Shown in pieces: positions 1 through 5,791 of a DNA stretch of 8,980 nt. Made by a program: the position numbers and the translations under genes. The notes beneath the pieces were generated by a model. That model was given only the letters and a program-made list of their open reading frames with translations, did no database searches and was not told the origin of the DNA. The DNA is from Elusimicrobiota bacterium (GTDB lineage: Bacteria > Elusimicrobiota > Elusimicrobia > Elusimicrobiales > UBA9959). The stretch spans positions 1 through 8,980 of the forward strand of contig JAKLEK010000052.1 of NCBI GenBank assembly GCA_022703115.1. The letters run 5' to 3'. Position 1 is the stretch's first letter, and the number at the start of each line of letters is the position of its first letter.

Positions 1-645
1 CCTTTTGACGAATATGCCCGGGGTGACCACCGCCTCCGGGTCGATCCCGCCCAGTTCGATTATCCTGCCGGCCTGGACTATGGTGGCGGCCGCGGCCATG
101 CACATGACCGGTCCGAAATTGCGCGCGGTCTTGTTGTAGAGCAGGTTCCCGTGCCTGTCGGCGGCGCTGCACTTGACCAGGGCGAAGTCCGCCTTTATGG
201 CGTGCTCGAGCATATAGCGCCTGCCGTCGAACATCCTCGTTTCCCGTCCGGTGGAGAGCGGCGTATCTACGGCGGTCGCGGTATAGAAGGCCGGTATGCC
301 CGCGCCTCCGGCGCGGATGCGCTCCGCCAGCGTTCCCTGAGGCACTATCTCGAGTTCGATCTCGCCTTTGGCGTACAGCTCCGGGAAGACCACGGAGTTC
401 GCCGTCCGCGGGAAGGAACAGATCATCTTCCGCACGCGCCTGTTCTCTATGAGCGCCGCGAGGCCCACGTGGCCGCTGCCGGTGTTGTTGCTCACTACCG
501 TCAGGTCCTTAGCGCCCTGGTCTATCAGCGCGTGGAGGAGCTCTATGGGGCTTCCGGCTTCGCCGAATCCCCCGACCATTATAGTCGCCCCGTCGAAGAC
601 GTCGGCGACCGCTTCCGCCGCTGATCTGTATATTTTATTTATCAT
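1..645 (-). CDS. scoA: 3-oxoacid CoA-transferase subunit A, SCOT/PcaI type (partial, 3' end outside window)
   Basis: Family role: alpha subunit of a family I CoA-transferase, which moves CoA between a donor such as succinyl-CoA and a 3-oxo acid in the cytoplasm. The window shows 215 residues; homologues have about 230, so only a short C-terminus is missing. The family signature is visible at residues 18-33 (DG, then GGF at 25-27, G31, P33). The usual GxCG after GGF reads GEAG, so the cysteine is alanine. PQGTLAERIRAGGAGIPAFY and a later TARNF stretch are typical of SCOT and PcaI, and differ from the AtoD-like protein at 3244-3924. The start at 645 gives ATGATAAATAA, an 11-base overlap with the kamA stop. 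No good Shine-Dalgarno is visible, so translation is probably coupled to kamA. The beta subunit would be expected just beyond the left edge. The family is certain; the exact acyl substrate is not. Confidence 0.9.
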   Translation of the reverse strand, partial: MINKIYRSAAEAVADVFDGATIMVGGFGEAGSPIELLHALIDQGAKDLTVVSNNTGSGHVGLAALIENRRVRKMICSFPRTANSVVFPELYAKGEIELEIVPQGTLAERIRAGGAGIPAFYTATAVDTPLSTGRETRMFDGRRYMLEHAIKADFALVKCSAADRHGNLLYNKTARNFGPVMCMAAAATIVQAGRIIELGGIDPEAVVTPGIFVKR

Positions 646-2248
646 CGGAGCCGGTATCAGCGCCCGCTTTCCTGCCGGCCGACTCGAACGCCTTTTCCAG
701 GCGGGTCTCGATCTCGGCCAGCTCGTCCTCGTAGAAGTGCTTGTCGGAACGGTAGGGCTTGAGTTTGGCGATCGTGTTCTCTTTCTCGTCGTATTTAGCG
801 AGATATACCTTGTCCAGCCATTCCATGTTCCTGCCCTCGTTGAACTTCAGGGCGAAGAGCGTCTCCCCGTCTATCTCCGCCGTGCCGAGCATGGAGATCT
901 TTCCGGCCGAGGAGGTCATGGTGATGTAGCGGGACGGACGGTTTATGGAGGCCAGCGAACGATAGACCCTGCTGAAGACCTTGTTGATGTCCGCCAGCGG
1001 GGCCGTGAAGTAATGGTGCTCGCCGGTGGGCCTGGCGCAATACATGGAATGGAAGCCGACTCCCAGCATGGCCAGCACGTTGCCGAGGTCTATCCAGTTC
1101 CGGGCCGAACGGTCCACGTCCACCGAGCCGTCGGCCTTGTCGAAGAGGCTGATGTGGCGCATTATAGGGCTCTGGCTCTTGACCGTGACGCCGTGGGCCT
1201 TGAGCCTCCGTATGGCAGCGATCGTGGTCGGATTGAGGACCTCCCTGGGGGTGGAGAAGTGGGACATCCAGACCACCTGTATCCCGGAGTCGGTCAGCTT
1301 CCTGAAAAGCGCGAGCATGCGGTCGAATTTGCGGGTAAGGACCAGACCGGGCTGGAAGGTGAGCGCTCTGGAGCCCAGGCGGACCGTCTTTATATGCGAG
1401 AGCCTCTCGTCCTCCATCAGCGGCAGCGCGTATTTCTGGAAGCGCTCGAACGTGATGTAGCCGGCGTCCCCGCCGGTTATCAGGATGTCCGAGACCTCGG
1501 TGTGCTTCCTGAGATAGGCGTGCACCTGGGAGATGTCTTCCTGGGAGAACATGTCCTCGTCCCCCCTCACCTGGGCGTGGCGGAAGCAATAGGTGCAGAA
1601 GGCGAAGCAGTTCTGGGTCGCGGCGTCGAATAAGAGCTGGCACTGGGGGTATTTGTGCTGGCTGCCGTCGAGCACCTGCATCTCTCCGCCGTCGCCGATG
1701 AACCAGGGCTTGTTCAGCTTCTGCTTGCCGTCGTGCGGGTTGGTCTGGCGCATGTAATCCGCCACTATCCGCTTCTTCTCTTCCGCGCCGGCCGCGTTAA
1801 GGTATTTCTTCGTAATGTCCGGGCGGATCATGCCGGGCTGGGGGAAGACCAGCTGGAAGAGCGGGTCTTTGCGGAAATCCTTCCAGTTTATCATGTTCAG
1901 GACGTGTTTCGTGGCCATGAACCGGTAAACGTGTATGAACAGTTCCCTCTCCTCCATGTCGCCGAGCTCTATGCCGTTCCCGGCGAGCACGGCCGCGATC
2001 TCCCGCAGGCCGGACAGCCCTGCGTAGGCGTCTTTGCCGGTGAACATGAATTCACCGGTCCCTGTTATCGCGGAATGCCCCGGGTAGGCGCGGTGCAGGC
2101 GGGTCAGCAAGGCCGCGGGAAGGAGGTTTTCCTTCCTGATCAAGTCCAGGGTCTCGGCGCCGTACCGCTGCCGCTTCAAAATGCGAGTTATGTCCGTCTT
2201 CTCGGGCTGTTCCGCTTTTCCGGACGGCTTGGATGTGGCTCTGGGCAT
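635..2248 (-). CDS. kamA: KamA-family radical SAM aminomutase of uncertain substrate
   Basis: A 537-residue radical-SAM, PLP-dependent protein of the lysine 2,3-aminomutase family, which moves an amino group from C2 to C3 of an amino acid. The 4Fe-4S/SAM motif is C214-x3-C218-x2-C221, and R223 matches the arginine that binds the substrate carboxylate in the clostridial enzyme. GGD lies at 259-261. K450 in SSAGKISML aligns with the PLP lysine of the usual PGGGGK. The two aspartates that hold the lysine side chain (D293 and D330 in the Clostridium enzyme) align with A405 and T443, so lysine is doubtful; glutamate 2,3-aminomutase residues also do not match. The protein is about 120 residues longer than clostridial KamA, mainly by a helical N-terminal extension of about 150 residues. 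The start is fixed by AAGGAG seven bases upstream. It has its own promoter, and the next gene overlaps its stop. Family firm, substrate open. Confidence 0.88.
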   Translation of the reverse strand: MPRATSKPSGKAEQPEKTDITRILKRQRYGAETLDLIRKENLLPAALLTRLHRAYPGHSAITGTGEFMFTGKDAYAGLSGLREIAAVLAGNGIELGDMEERELFIHVYRFMATKHVLNMINWKDFRKDPLFQLVFPQPGMIRPDITKKYLNAAGAEEKKRIVADYMRQTNPHDGKQKLNKPWFIGDGGEMQVLDGSQHKYPQCQLLFDAATQNCFAFCTYCFRHAQVRGDEDMFSQEDISQVHAYLRKHTEVSDILITGGDAGYITFERFQKYALPLMEDERLSHIKTVRLGSRALTFQPGLVLTRKFDRMLALFRKLTDSGIQVVWMSHFSTPREVLNPTTIAAIRRLKAHGVTVKSQSPIMRHISLFDKADGSVDVDRSARNWIDLGNVLAMLGVGFHSMYCARPTGEHHYFTAPLADINKVFSRVYRSLASINRPSRYITMTSSAGKISMLGTAEIDGETLFALKFNEGRNMEWLDKVYLAKYDEKENTIAKLKPYRSDKHFYEDELAEIETRLEKAFESAGRKAGADTGSDDK

Positions 2249-2255
2249 TATGCGG

Positions 2256-2261
2256 CTCCTT
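2256..2261 (-). promoter_or_regulatory. Strong Shine-Dalgarno of kamA
   Basis: AAGGAG on the minus strand, seven bases before the kamA ATG at 2248. It is the clearest ribosome binding site in the window and decides the start. It directly abuts the 3' arm of a possible hairpin at 2262-2278. Confidence 0.85.
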
Positions 2262-2302
2262 GTTCCGGGGGGCGGAACGGGGCGAAGACCGCCAGCCGTT
2301 CC
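2262..2302 (-). promoter_or_regulatory. Two mutually exclusive hairpins in the kamA 5' leader
   Basis: Seen in the sequence, read on the minus strand. Hairpin A (2302-2274) pairs GGAACGG with CCGTTCC, then after a two-base bulge GGCG with CGCC around a five-base loop. Hairpin B (2278-2262) pairs GTTCCG with CGGAAC around five C. The arms overlap at 2274-2278, so only one can form at a time. Hairpin B ends directly against the AAGGAG ribosome binding site. The inference is that this could tune kamA translation. It resembles no riboswitch class that I recognise, and in particular not the lysine riboswitch. Confidence 0.45.
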
Positions 2303-2359
2303 GTACCGTTAATATCAGGCCTACCGTGCTTATTGGGTGCTTTCGGCCGTTATTGCGGA

Positions 2360-2384
2360 CCGCTGACGATCGAAGTTCCAGCGG
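2360..2384 (-). promoter_or_regulatory. Small hairpin at the 5' end of the kamA leader
   Basis: CCGCTG and CAGCGG pair perfectly (6 bp) around a 13-base loop, starting a few bases after the predicted transcription start near 2392. It may stabilise the 5' end or be part of a larger leader fold. It could also be chance in GC-rich DNA. Confidence 0.3.
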
Positions 2385-2394
2385 ACGCCGGAAT

Positions 2395-2410
2395 AAAAAA
2401 TATATTTTTT
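2395..2410. repeat. 16-bp perfect AT palindrome over the kamA -10 box
   Basis: AAAAAATATATTTTTT is its own reverse complement and is the most AT-rich spot in an otherwise GC-rich region. It contains the kamA -10 and an identical TATATT on the plus strand (2401-2406), which could start a divergent transcript near 2413. Confidence 0.8.
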
Positions 2411-2426
2411 GTAAGTGGTCTGTCAA
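2399..2426 (-). promoter_or_regulatory. Near-consensus sigma70-type promoter of kamA
   Basis: On the minus strand a perfect -35 TTGACA (2426-2421) is followed, after 16 bases with an A-tract, by the -10 TATATT (2404-2399), five of six to consensus. The predicted start near 2392 gives a leader of about 144 nt before kamA. The -10 lies inside the 16-base perfect palindrome at 2395-2410, so it reads TATATT on both strands. Confidence 0.75.
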
Positions 2427-2581
2427 ACCCGGGTAATGTGGCGGACTCGCCGGAGCCGGGGAGAAGAGCGGCCGCCGCCCCTCTTTTTACCAGATAAAGG
2501 CGTTTATCAACCACTGCTAGAAGAGATGAAGCGGCCCAACCCGATGATGGAACGTCTTGTGGAAAGTTTCGGCGGGGTGTT
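2427..2581. other. Spacer between atoA and the kamA promoter
   Basis: With 2249-2426 this makes a 333-base stretch without a supported gene. Besides the terminator it holds a 6-bp hairpin (GATAAA, four-base loop, TTTATC) near 2493-2508 that has no T-run. A plus-strand reading of 49 codons (2436-2585) also crosses it. I see no clear intrinsic terminator for atoA, so some read-through into kamA is possible. Confidence 0.5.
2464..2488 (+). terminator. Rho-independent terminator reading rightwards
   Basis: AAGAG pairs with CTCTT, then after one C-C mismatch GGC pairs with GCC around the loop CGCC. The 3' arm runs into a further TTT, making TTTTT after CTC. On the minus strand the hairpin is followed by CTCC rather than T, so it cannot serve atoA. 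No plus-strand gene precedes it. It could end a short divergent RNA starting near 2413, about 75 nt long, or block antisense reading into atoA. Confidence 0.6.
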
Positions 2582-3247
2582 CTAGAACCGGCCTATCTCT
2601 CCGGAGAGGGAGAGCCTGGCGCCGGTATTGCGCACCACATCCTCGACCGTGGTGTCCTCGGCTATCTCCTCAAGGACCAGTCCTTTTTTCGTCACCCTGA
2701 TGAACGCCATGTCGGTGACGATCAGGTCCACCTCGGCCCGCGCGGTCAGCGGGAGCGTGCATTTACGGAGTATCTTCGGGTCGCCGTTCTTGTTGACGTG
2801 CTCCATGGCCACTATCACGTTCCTGGCTCCGGCCACCAGGTCCATCGCCCCCCCCATTCCGGGGACCATCTTTCCGGGTATCATATAATTGGCCAGGTTG
2901 CCCTGCTCGTCCACTTCCAGCGCGCCCAGGACGGTGTAATCCACGTGCCCGCCGCGTATTATGGAGAAAGACGTGAAGGAATCGAAGAAGCAGGCGCCGG
3001 GGACCACGGTGACGGGCTGTCCTCCGGCGTTGACCAGGCGCGGGTCCTCGCCGCCTTTCTCCGGCTTCGGTCCCAGCCCGATGAACCCGTTCTCGGAATG
3101 CAGGAGTATGGTCCTGTCGGCGGGCAGGTGTTCGGCCACCATGGTCGGCATGCCGATGCCGAGGTTCACCACGGCGCCGTCCGGGAATTCGCGCGCTATG
3201 CGCTTCGCCAGGCGCAGCCGCTTAAGTTCGCGCGCGTCGGGGCTCAT
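2582..3247 (-). CDS. atoA: Acetate/acetoacetate CoA-transferase beta subunit, AtoA type
   Basis: A 221-residue beta subunit, the catalytic half of a family I CoA-transferase that makes acyl-CoA from acetoacetate or a short fatty acid using acetyl-CoA or another donor. The signature SENGFIGLGP gives the catalytic glutamate E52, which forms the glutamyl-CoA intermediate in this family. VNLGIGMPTMVAEHLP, VNAGGQPVTVVPG and PGKMVPGMGGAMDLV match Escherichia coli AtoA closely from memory, in order and spacing, and the length is as expected. The same frame stays open upstream to 3928, but that part is the antiparallel-free shadow of atoD; the ATG at 3247 is chosen because it forms an ATGA overlap with the atoD stop and fits the family N-terminus. 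It is the last gene of the atoDA unit. Substrate preference (acetoacetate, butyrate or another acid) cannot be read from the sequence. Confidence 0.95.
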   Translation of the reverse strand: MSPDARELKRLRLAKRIAREFPDGAVVNLGIGMPTMVAEHLPADRTILLHSENGFIGLGPKPEKGGEDPRLVNAGGQPVTVVPGACFFDSFTSFSIIRGGHVDYTVLGALEVDEQGNLANYMIPGKMVPGMGGAMDLVAGARNVIVAMEHVNKNGDPKILRKCTLPLTARAEVDLIVTDMAFIRVTKKGLVLEEIAEDTTVEDVVRNTGARLSLSGEIGRF

Positions 3248-3924
3248 TTCGGCACGTCCAGGTTGGAGGCCGGCAGAACGGCTTTCACGATGGTGGAGAT
3301 GAAGACGCCCGGGATCGTGACCTTTTCCGGGTCGAGGTCGCCGGGTTCCACTATATTGTCCGCCTCCACTATCACGTGGTCCGCGGCCATGGCCATGACC
3401 GCGGCCGAGTTCTTGGCGGCCTTGGGCAGGAAGCAGTTCCCGTACCGGTCGCATATCTCCGCCTTGATCAGCGCGAAATCCGCGCCAAGCGGGAGTTCGA
3501 GCAGGTAATCCCTGCCCTCGATCGTAAGTTTCTGCTTGCCGTTCTCCACTTCCGTGCCTATGCCGGTCGGGGTCAGCACGCCCCCGAGCCCGGCGCCTTT
3601 GGCGCGGATGCGCTCGGCCAGCGTGCCCTGCGGCACCAGGGTCACCTGCATCTCGCCCGCGTTCATCTTGCGGCCCGAGACGGGATTGGTGCCGATATGC
3701 GAGGCTATTAGCTTTTCCACCCTGTCCTGGCAGATGAGGCGGCCCACCCCTACTTCCGGGTAGCCGGTGTCGCTTGTTATCAGGGTCAGCTTTTTGGAAC
3801 CTTTCTTTATCAGCGCGTCGATGAGCGTGAACGGGTTCCCGCAGGCCATGAAACCGCCCACCATCACCGTCGCTCCGTCCGATATGTTCTTCACCGCTTT
3901 TTCCGCGGTCATTATGGGCTTCAT
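3244..3924 (-). CDS. atoD: Acetate/acetoacetate CoA-transferase alpha subunit, AtoD type
   Basis: A 226-residue alpha subunit, partner of the AtoA-type protein next to it. The family signature runs from D16-G17 through GGF at 23-25, G29 and P31. ASHIGTNP, LVPQGTLAERI, GAGLGGVLTPTGIGTEVE and the following GKQKLTIEGRDYLLELPL track E. coli AtoD closely from memory, and separate it from the SCOT-type subunit at 1-645. The gene ends in ATGA shared with atoA, so the subunits should be made in equal amounts. No Shine-Dalgarno precedes the ATG. Instead a perfect TATAAT ends eight bases upstream, which predicts an mRNA beginning two bases before the start codon. An internal ATG (M5) is possible but also lacks a ribosome site. 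AtoDA pairs act in acetoacetate and butyrate metabolism and in lysine fermentation. Confidence 0.95.
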   Translation of the reverse strand: MKPIMTAEKAVKNISDGATVMVGGFMACGNPFTLIDALIKKGSKKLTLITSDTGYPEVGVGRLICQDRVEKLIASHIGTNPVSGRKMNAGEMQVTLVPQGTLAERIRAKGAGLGGVLTPTGIGTEVENGKQKLTIEGRDYLLELPLGADFALIKAEICDRYGNCFLPKAAKNSAAVMAMAADHVIVEADNIVEPGDLDPEKVTIPGVFISTIVKAVLPASNLDVPK

Positions 3925-3932
3925 ACACCGAT

Positions 3933-3959
3933 ATTATACAGAAAAACCGGCCGGCTCAA
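3933..3959 (-). promoter_or_regulatory. atoD promoter abutting the start codon
   Basis: On the minus strand TATAAT (3938-3933, perfect) has a weak -35 candidate TTGAGC (3959-3954) with a short 15-base spacer. The usual six-base gap places +1 near 3926, two bases before the ATG at 3924, so the message would be nearly leaderless. Confidence 0.6.
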
Positions 3960-3977
3960 CTCCGCCCGTCGCCGATT

Positions 3978-3986
3978 TGATATACT
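3978..3986 (+). promoter_or_regulatory. Extended -10 promoter of the mrp unit
   Basis: TGATATACT is an extended -10 (TG, one base, TATACT, five of six). It ends ten bases before the ATG at 3997, giving a predicted 5' leader of about four bases. No -35 is evident, as often with extended -10 promoters. It lies back to back with the atoD promoter in a 72-base divergent gap. Confidence 0.55.
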
Positions 3987-3996
3987 TTCCACACAT

Positions 3997-4830
3997 ATGC
4001 ACAAGGTGACCATAGACGGCGCCATGTCCCGCATCGCGGAGAACATGGCGAAAGTGAAGTACAAGATCGTAGTGATGAGCAACAAAGGCGGGGTCGGCAA
4101 GAGTTCCACGGCCGTGGCCTTCGCCGCTCTCCTCAGCTCCAGAGGGGCCAGGGTGGGCCTTCTGGATATAGATATACACGGGCCTTCTCTCGCCAAAATG
4201 ACCGGAAAAGAAGGGGTCCTGCCGGTCAGCGACGGGAAGGCCATGGACCCTGTGCGGGTGAAGGATAACCTGGTGATGATCTCGGTGGGCTCGCTTACGT
4301 CCAGGGACGACATGCCGGTCATCTGGCGCGGCCCGATGAAAATGAACATACTGAAGCAGTTCCTGGCCGACGTGCGCTGGGGCGAGCTGGATTACCTCGT
4401 CATAGACGCTCCGCCCGGTACCGGGGACGAGCCCCTTTCCATCTGCCAGCTGCTGCCGGGCGTGGCCGGGGGCGTGGTGGTCACCACCGGACAGGAGGTG
4501 GCGCTCCTGGATTCCATGAAGGCGGTGAACTTCCTGAAACGCCTGGGGATAAGGGTCCTCGGCATCTTGGAGAACATGACCGATTTCCCCTGCCCGCATT
4601 GCGGAGGGAGCGTGGACCTGTTCAAGTCCGGCGGAGGGCAGGCCGCGGCCGGAAAGCTCGGCGTGCGCTTTCTTGGCCGGGTCCCTTTCGACCCCCGTCT
4701 GCTGGAGGCGGGAGACGGAGGCCGTCTGTTCGTGGATACCGATCCGGACGCTCCGGCGGCGAAGGCGCTCGCCGCCGCCGTAGACGCGGCCGTCGACGCG
4801 CTGCAGGCCGGTCCTGGGGCTGCAGCATGA
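3997..4830 (+). CDS. mrp: Mrp/NBP35-type iron-sulfur cluster carrier ATPase
   Basis: A 277-residue cytoplasmic P-loop ATPase of the Mrp/ApbC/NBP35 family, which holds and passes on 4Fe-4S clusters to target proteins. The deviant Walker A is at 29-37 (KGGVGKSS, with K30 and K35), the second nucleotide motif LLDIDIHGPS at 55-64, and VIDAPPGTGDEP at 135-146. The C-terminal CxxC that binds the cluster is C199-P-H-C202. The N-terminal MIP18/DUF59 domain of many bacterial Mrp proteins is absent. Two changes stand out: SNKGG where the family has SGKGG, and VTTGQ where most have VTTPQ. The start at 3997 has no Shine-Dalgarno but an extended -10 just upstream. M10 or M17 are alternative starts, the latter with GGAG only three bases away. 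The gene overlaps the next one by ATGA. KamA-type enzymes need 4Fe-4S clusters, but a link is only inference. Confidence 0.92.
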   Translation: MHKVTIDGAMSRIAENMAKVKYKIVVMSNKGGVGKSSTAVAFAALLSSRGARVGLLDIDIHGPSLAKMTGKEGVLPVSDGKAMDPVRVKDNLVMISVGSLTSRDDMPVIWRGPMKMNILKQFLADVRWGELDYLVIDAPPGTGDEPLSICQLLPGVAGGVVVTTGQEVALLDSMKAVNFLKRLGIRVLGILENMTDFPCPHCGGSVDLFKSGGGQAAAGKLGVRFLGRVPFDPRLLEAGDGGRLFVDTDPDAPAAKALAAAVDAAVDALQAGPGAAA

Positions 4831-5705
4831 TGCCGGTCCTGGCCGCGCTCGCCCTGCTTTTGGTTCCCGCCTCCTCCTCCGCGCAGGAGGAGGCCCCGCG
4901 GTACCGGGCCCAGAAGGCCGCCCCTTCCGGCGGCGGCGTGGACTTCTGCTCGCCGGGCAAGTTCCTGCTTTTCACCGGGGACTGCAGTCTTCCGGAAGGC
5001 GCTCCGAACAAGGATTCCATCTCCATCAAGGCCTGCGCGGACGTGAACTCGGTCCTTTCGGCCGGATTGCGCGACCTCTATCCGAACGCGCGGGTCTATA
5101 AGTACAAGGACCTCTCCCCGGACGAACTGCATGAGACCCTTGCCAAGTCTTCGGTCCTGGGCTTCTTCTTCATAGGGCGGGGCGATGTGAACGGCGGCCT
5201 GGTCACCGGCGGCGCCGGCGACGTCTCCTACCCGGAGAGGCAATCCTGCGTGGCCCTGTACGATGTTTTCGGCGGCTTCACTTCCCACAGCAAGTATTCT
5301 CCCGACGTCGCCGCCCCGAAAAAGATGCGCGGGAAGGTCCTGGCCAGGACGGAGGTCCTCTACAAGGGCGAGGGCGCTCCGGAGGGCTCCTGGCCGAAGG
5401 TCTGCTATCCCAAGGTGAGCCTGGTCTATCCTACGCGGACTTTCGCCGGAAGGATGAAGAAGGACGCGATGAAGCTGATCGGGACCCTGCAGGAAGAGAA
5501 GAAGCGGCAGGTCCTGGAGGTGTTGACGGACATCTGCGGGTCCTGCGCCGCTTACGCCGGGAGCGGGAGCCCTCTGGAAGAACTCTGTCCTCCCCGTTCA
5601 GACCTATGCGGCGGAGCCAATATGACGCCGGCCGACGCGAAGAAGCTGCTGAAGAACTATTGCTACGCCATCCATCCCGAACTTATACCGTCCAGGCCGG
5701 AATAG
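4827..5705 (+). CDS. Exported cysteine-rich protein of unknown function
   Basis: I do not recognise this 292-residue protein. The N-terminus MMPVLAALALLLVPASSSA looks like a signal peptide cut near residue 19, before QEEAP, though it lacks the usual early positive charge. The mature part has ten cysteines, an even number: FCSPG, GDCSL, KACAD, QSCVA, KVCYP, ICGSC, ELCPP, DLCGG and YCYAI. This fits disulfides in the periplasm, or metal binding. A glycine-rich stretch with GRGDVNGGLVTGGAGDV lies in the middle, and a charged helical stretch (MKKDAMKLIGTLQEEKKRQV) precedes the cysteine-rich end. ATG at 4827 overlaps the mrp stop as ATGA; ATG at 4830 is equally possible. The frame is open upstream to 4599, but that part lies over mrp and is not coding. 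Translation is likely coupled to mrp. A strong hairpin follows the stop. Confidence 0.75.
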   Translation: MMPVLAALALLLVPASSSAQEEAPRYRAQKAAPSGGGVDFCSPGKFLLFTGDCSLPEGAPNKDSISIKACADVNSVLSAGLRDLYPNARVYKYKDLSPDELHETLAKSSVLGFFFIGRGDVNGGLVTGGAGDVSYPERQSCVALYDVFGGFTSHSKYSPDVAAPKKMRGKVLARTEVLYKGEGAPEGSWPKVCYPKVSLVYPTRTFAGRMKKDAMKLIGTLQEEKKRQVLEVLTDICGSCAAYAGSGSPLEELCPPRSDLCGGANMTPADAKKLLKNYCYAIHPELIPSRPE

Positions 5706-5735
5706 TCCCCCACACCGCGGGTCCGCAAAAGCGCG

Positions 5736-5765
5736 ACGGCCGTCCGGATATCTCCGGACGGCCGT
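5736..5765. terminator. 13-bp perfect hairpin between convergent genes
   Basis: ACGGCCGTCCGGA and its exact complement flank the four-base loop TATC. It lies 30 bases after the plus-strand stop at 5705 and 26 bases beyond the minus-strand stop at 5792. The plus strand continues with TT then AGC; the minus strand reaches only a later TTTT. The T-runs are poor, but the position and very stable stem suggest a shared, bidirectional transcript end. Confidence 0.65.
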
Positions 5766-5791
5766 TTAGCGCCGCTCTTCCTTGCCGGGTA

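Noticed and set aside
368..1633. Long plus-strand open frame of 421 codons opposite kamA and scoA
   Set aside because: It is antisense to two genes with clear family motifs; its translation is low-complexity and arginine/glycine/valine-rich, typical of a shadow frame in GC-rich DNA.
2249..2392. Lysine riboswitch upstream of kamA
   Set aside because: The conserved core elements of the lysine riboswitch are not visible and the leader is short for it.
2436..2585. Plus-strand reading of 49 codons ending four bases into atoA, with a plausible-looking tail MERLVESFGGVF
   Set aside because: It contains the hairpin and T-run of a likely terminator, has no good ribosome site and matches no family I can name. 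It could be a gene remnant, but I cannot support that.
2582..3928. A single 448-residue protein covering both CoA-transferase subunits
   Set aside because: Only the part from 3247 onward is AtoA. The upstream half is an out-of-frame reading of atoD, whose true frame shows the full AtoD signature. It is not a fusion.
4392..5288. Minus-strand open frame across mrp and the cysteine-rich gene
   Set aside because: It spans two plus-strand genes and shows no domain motif; the alanine/serine/proline runs are shadow composition.
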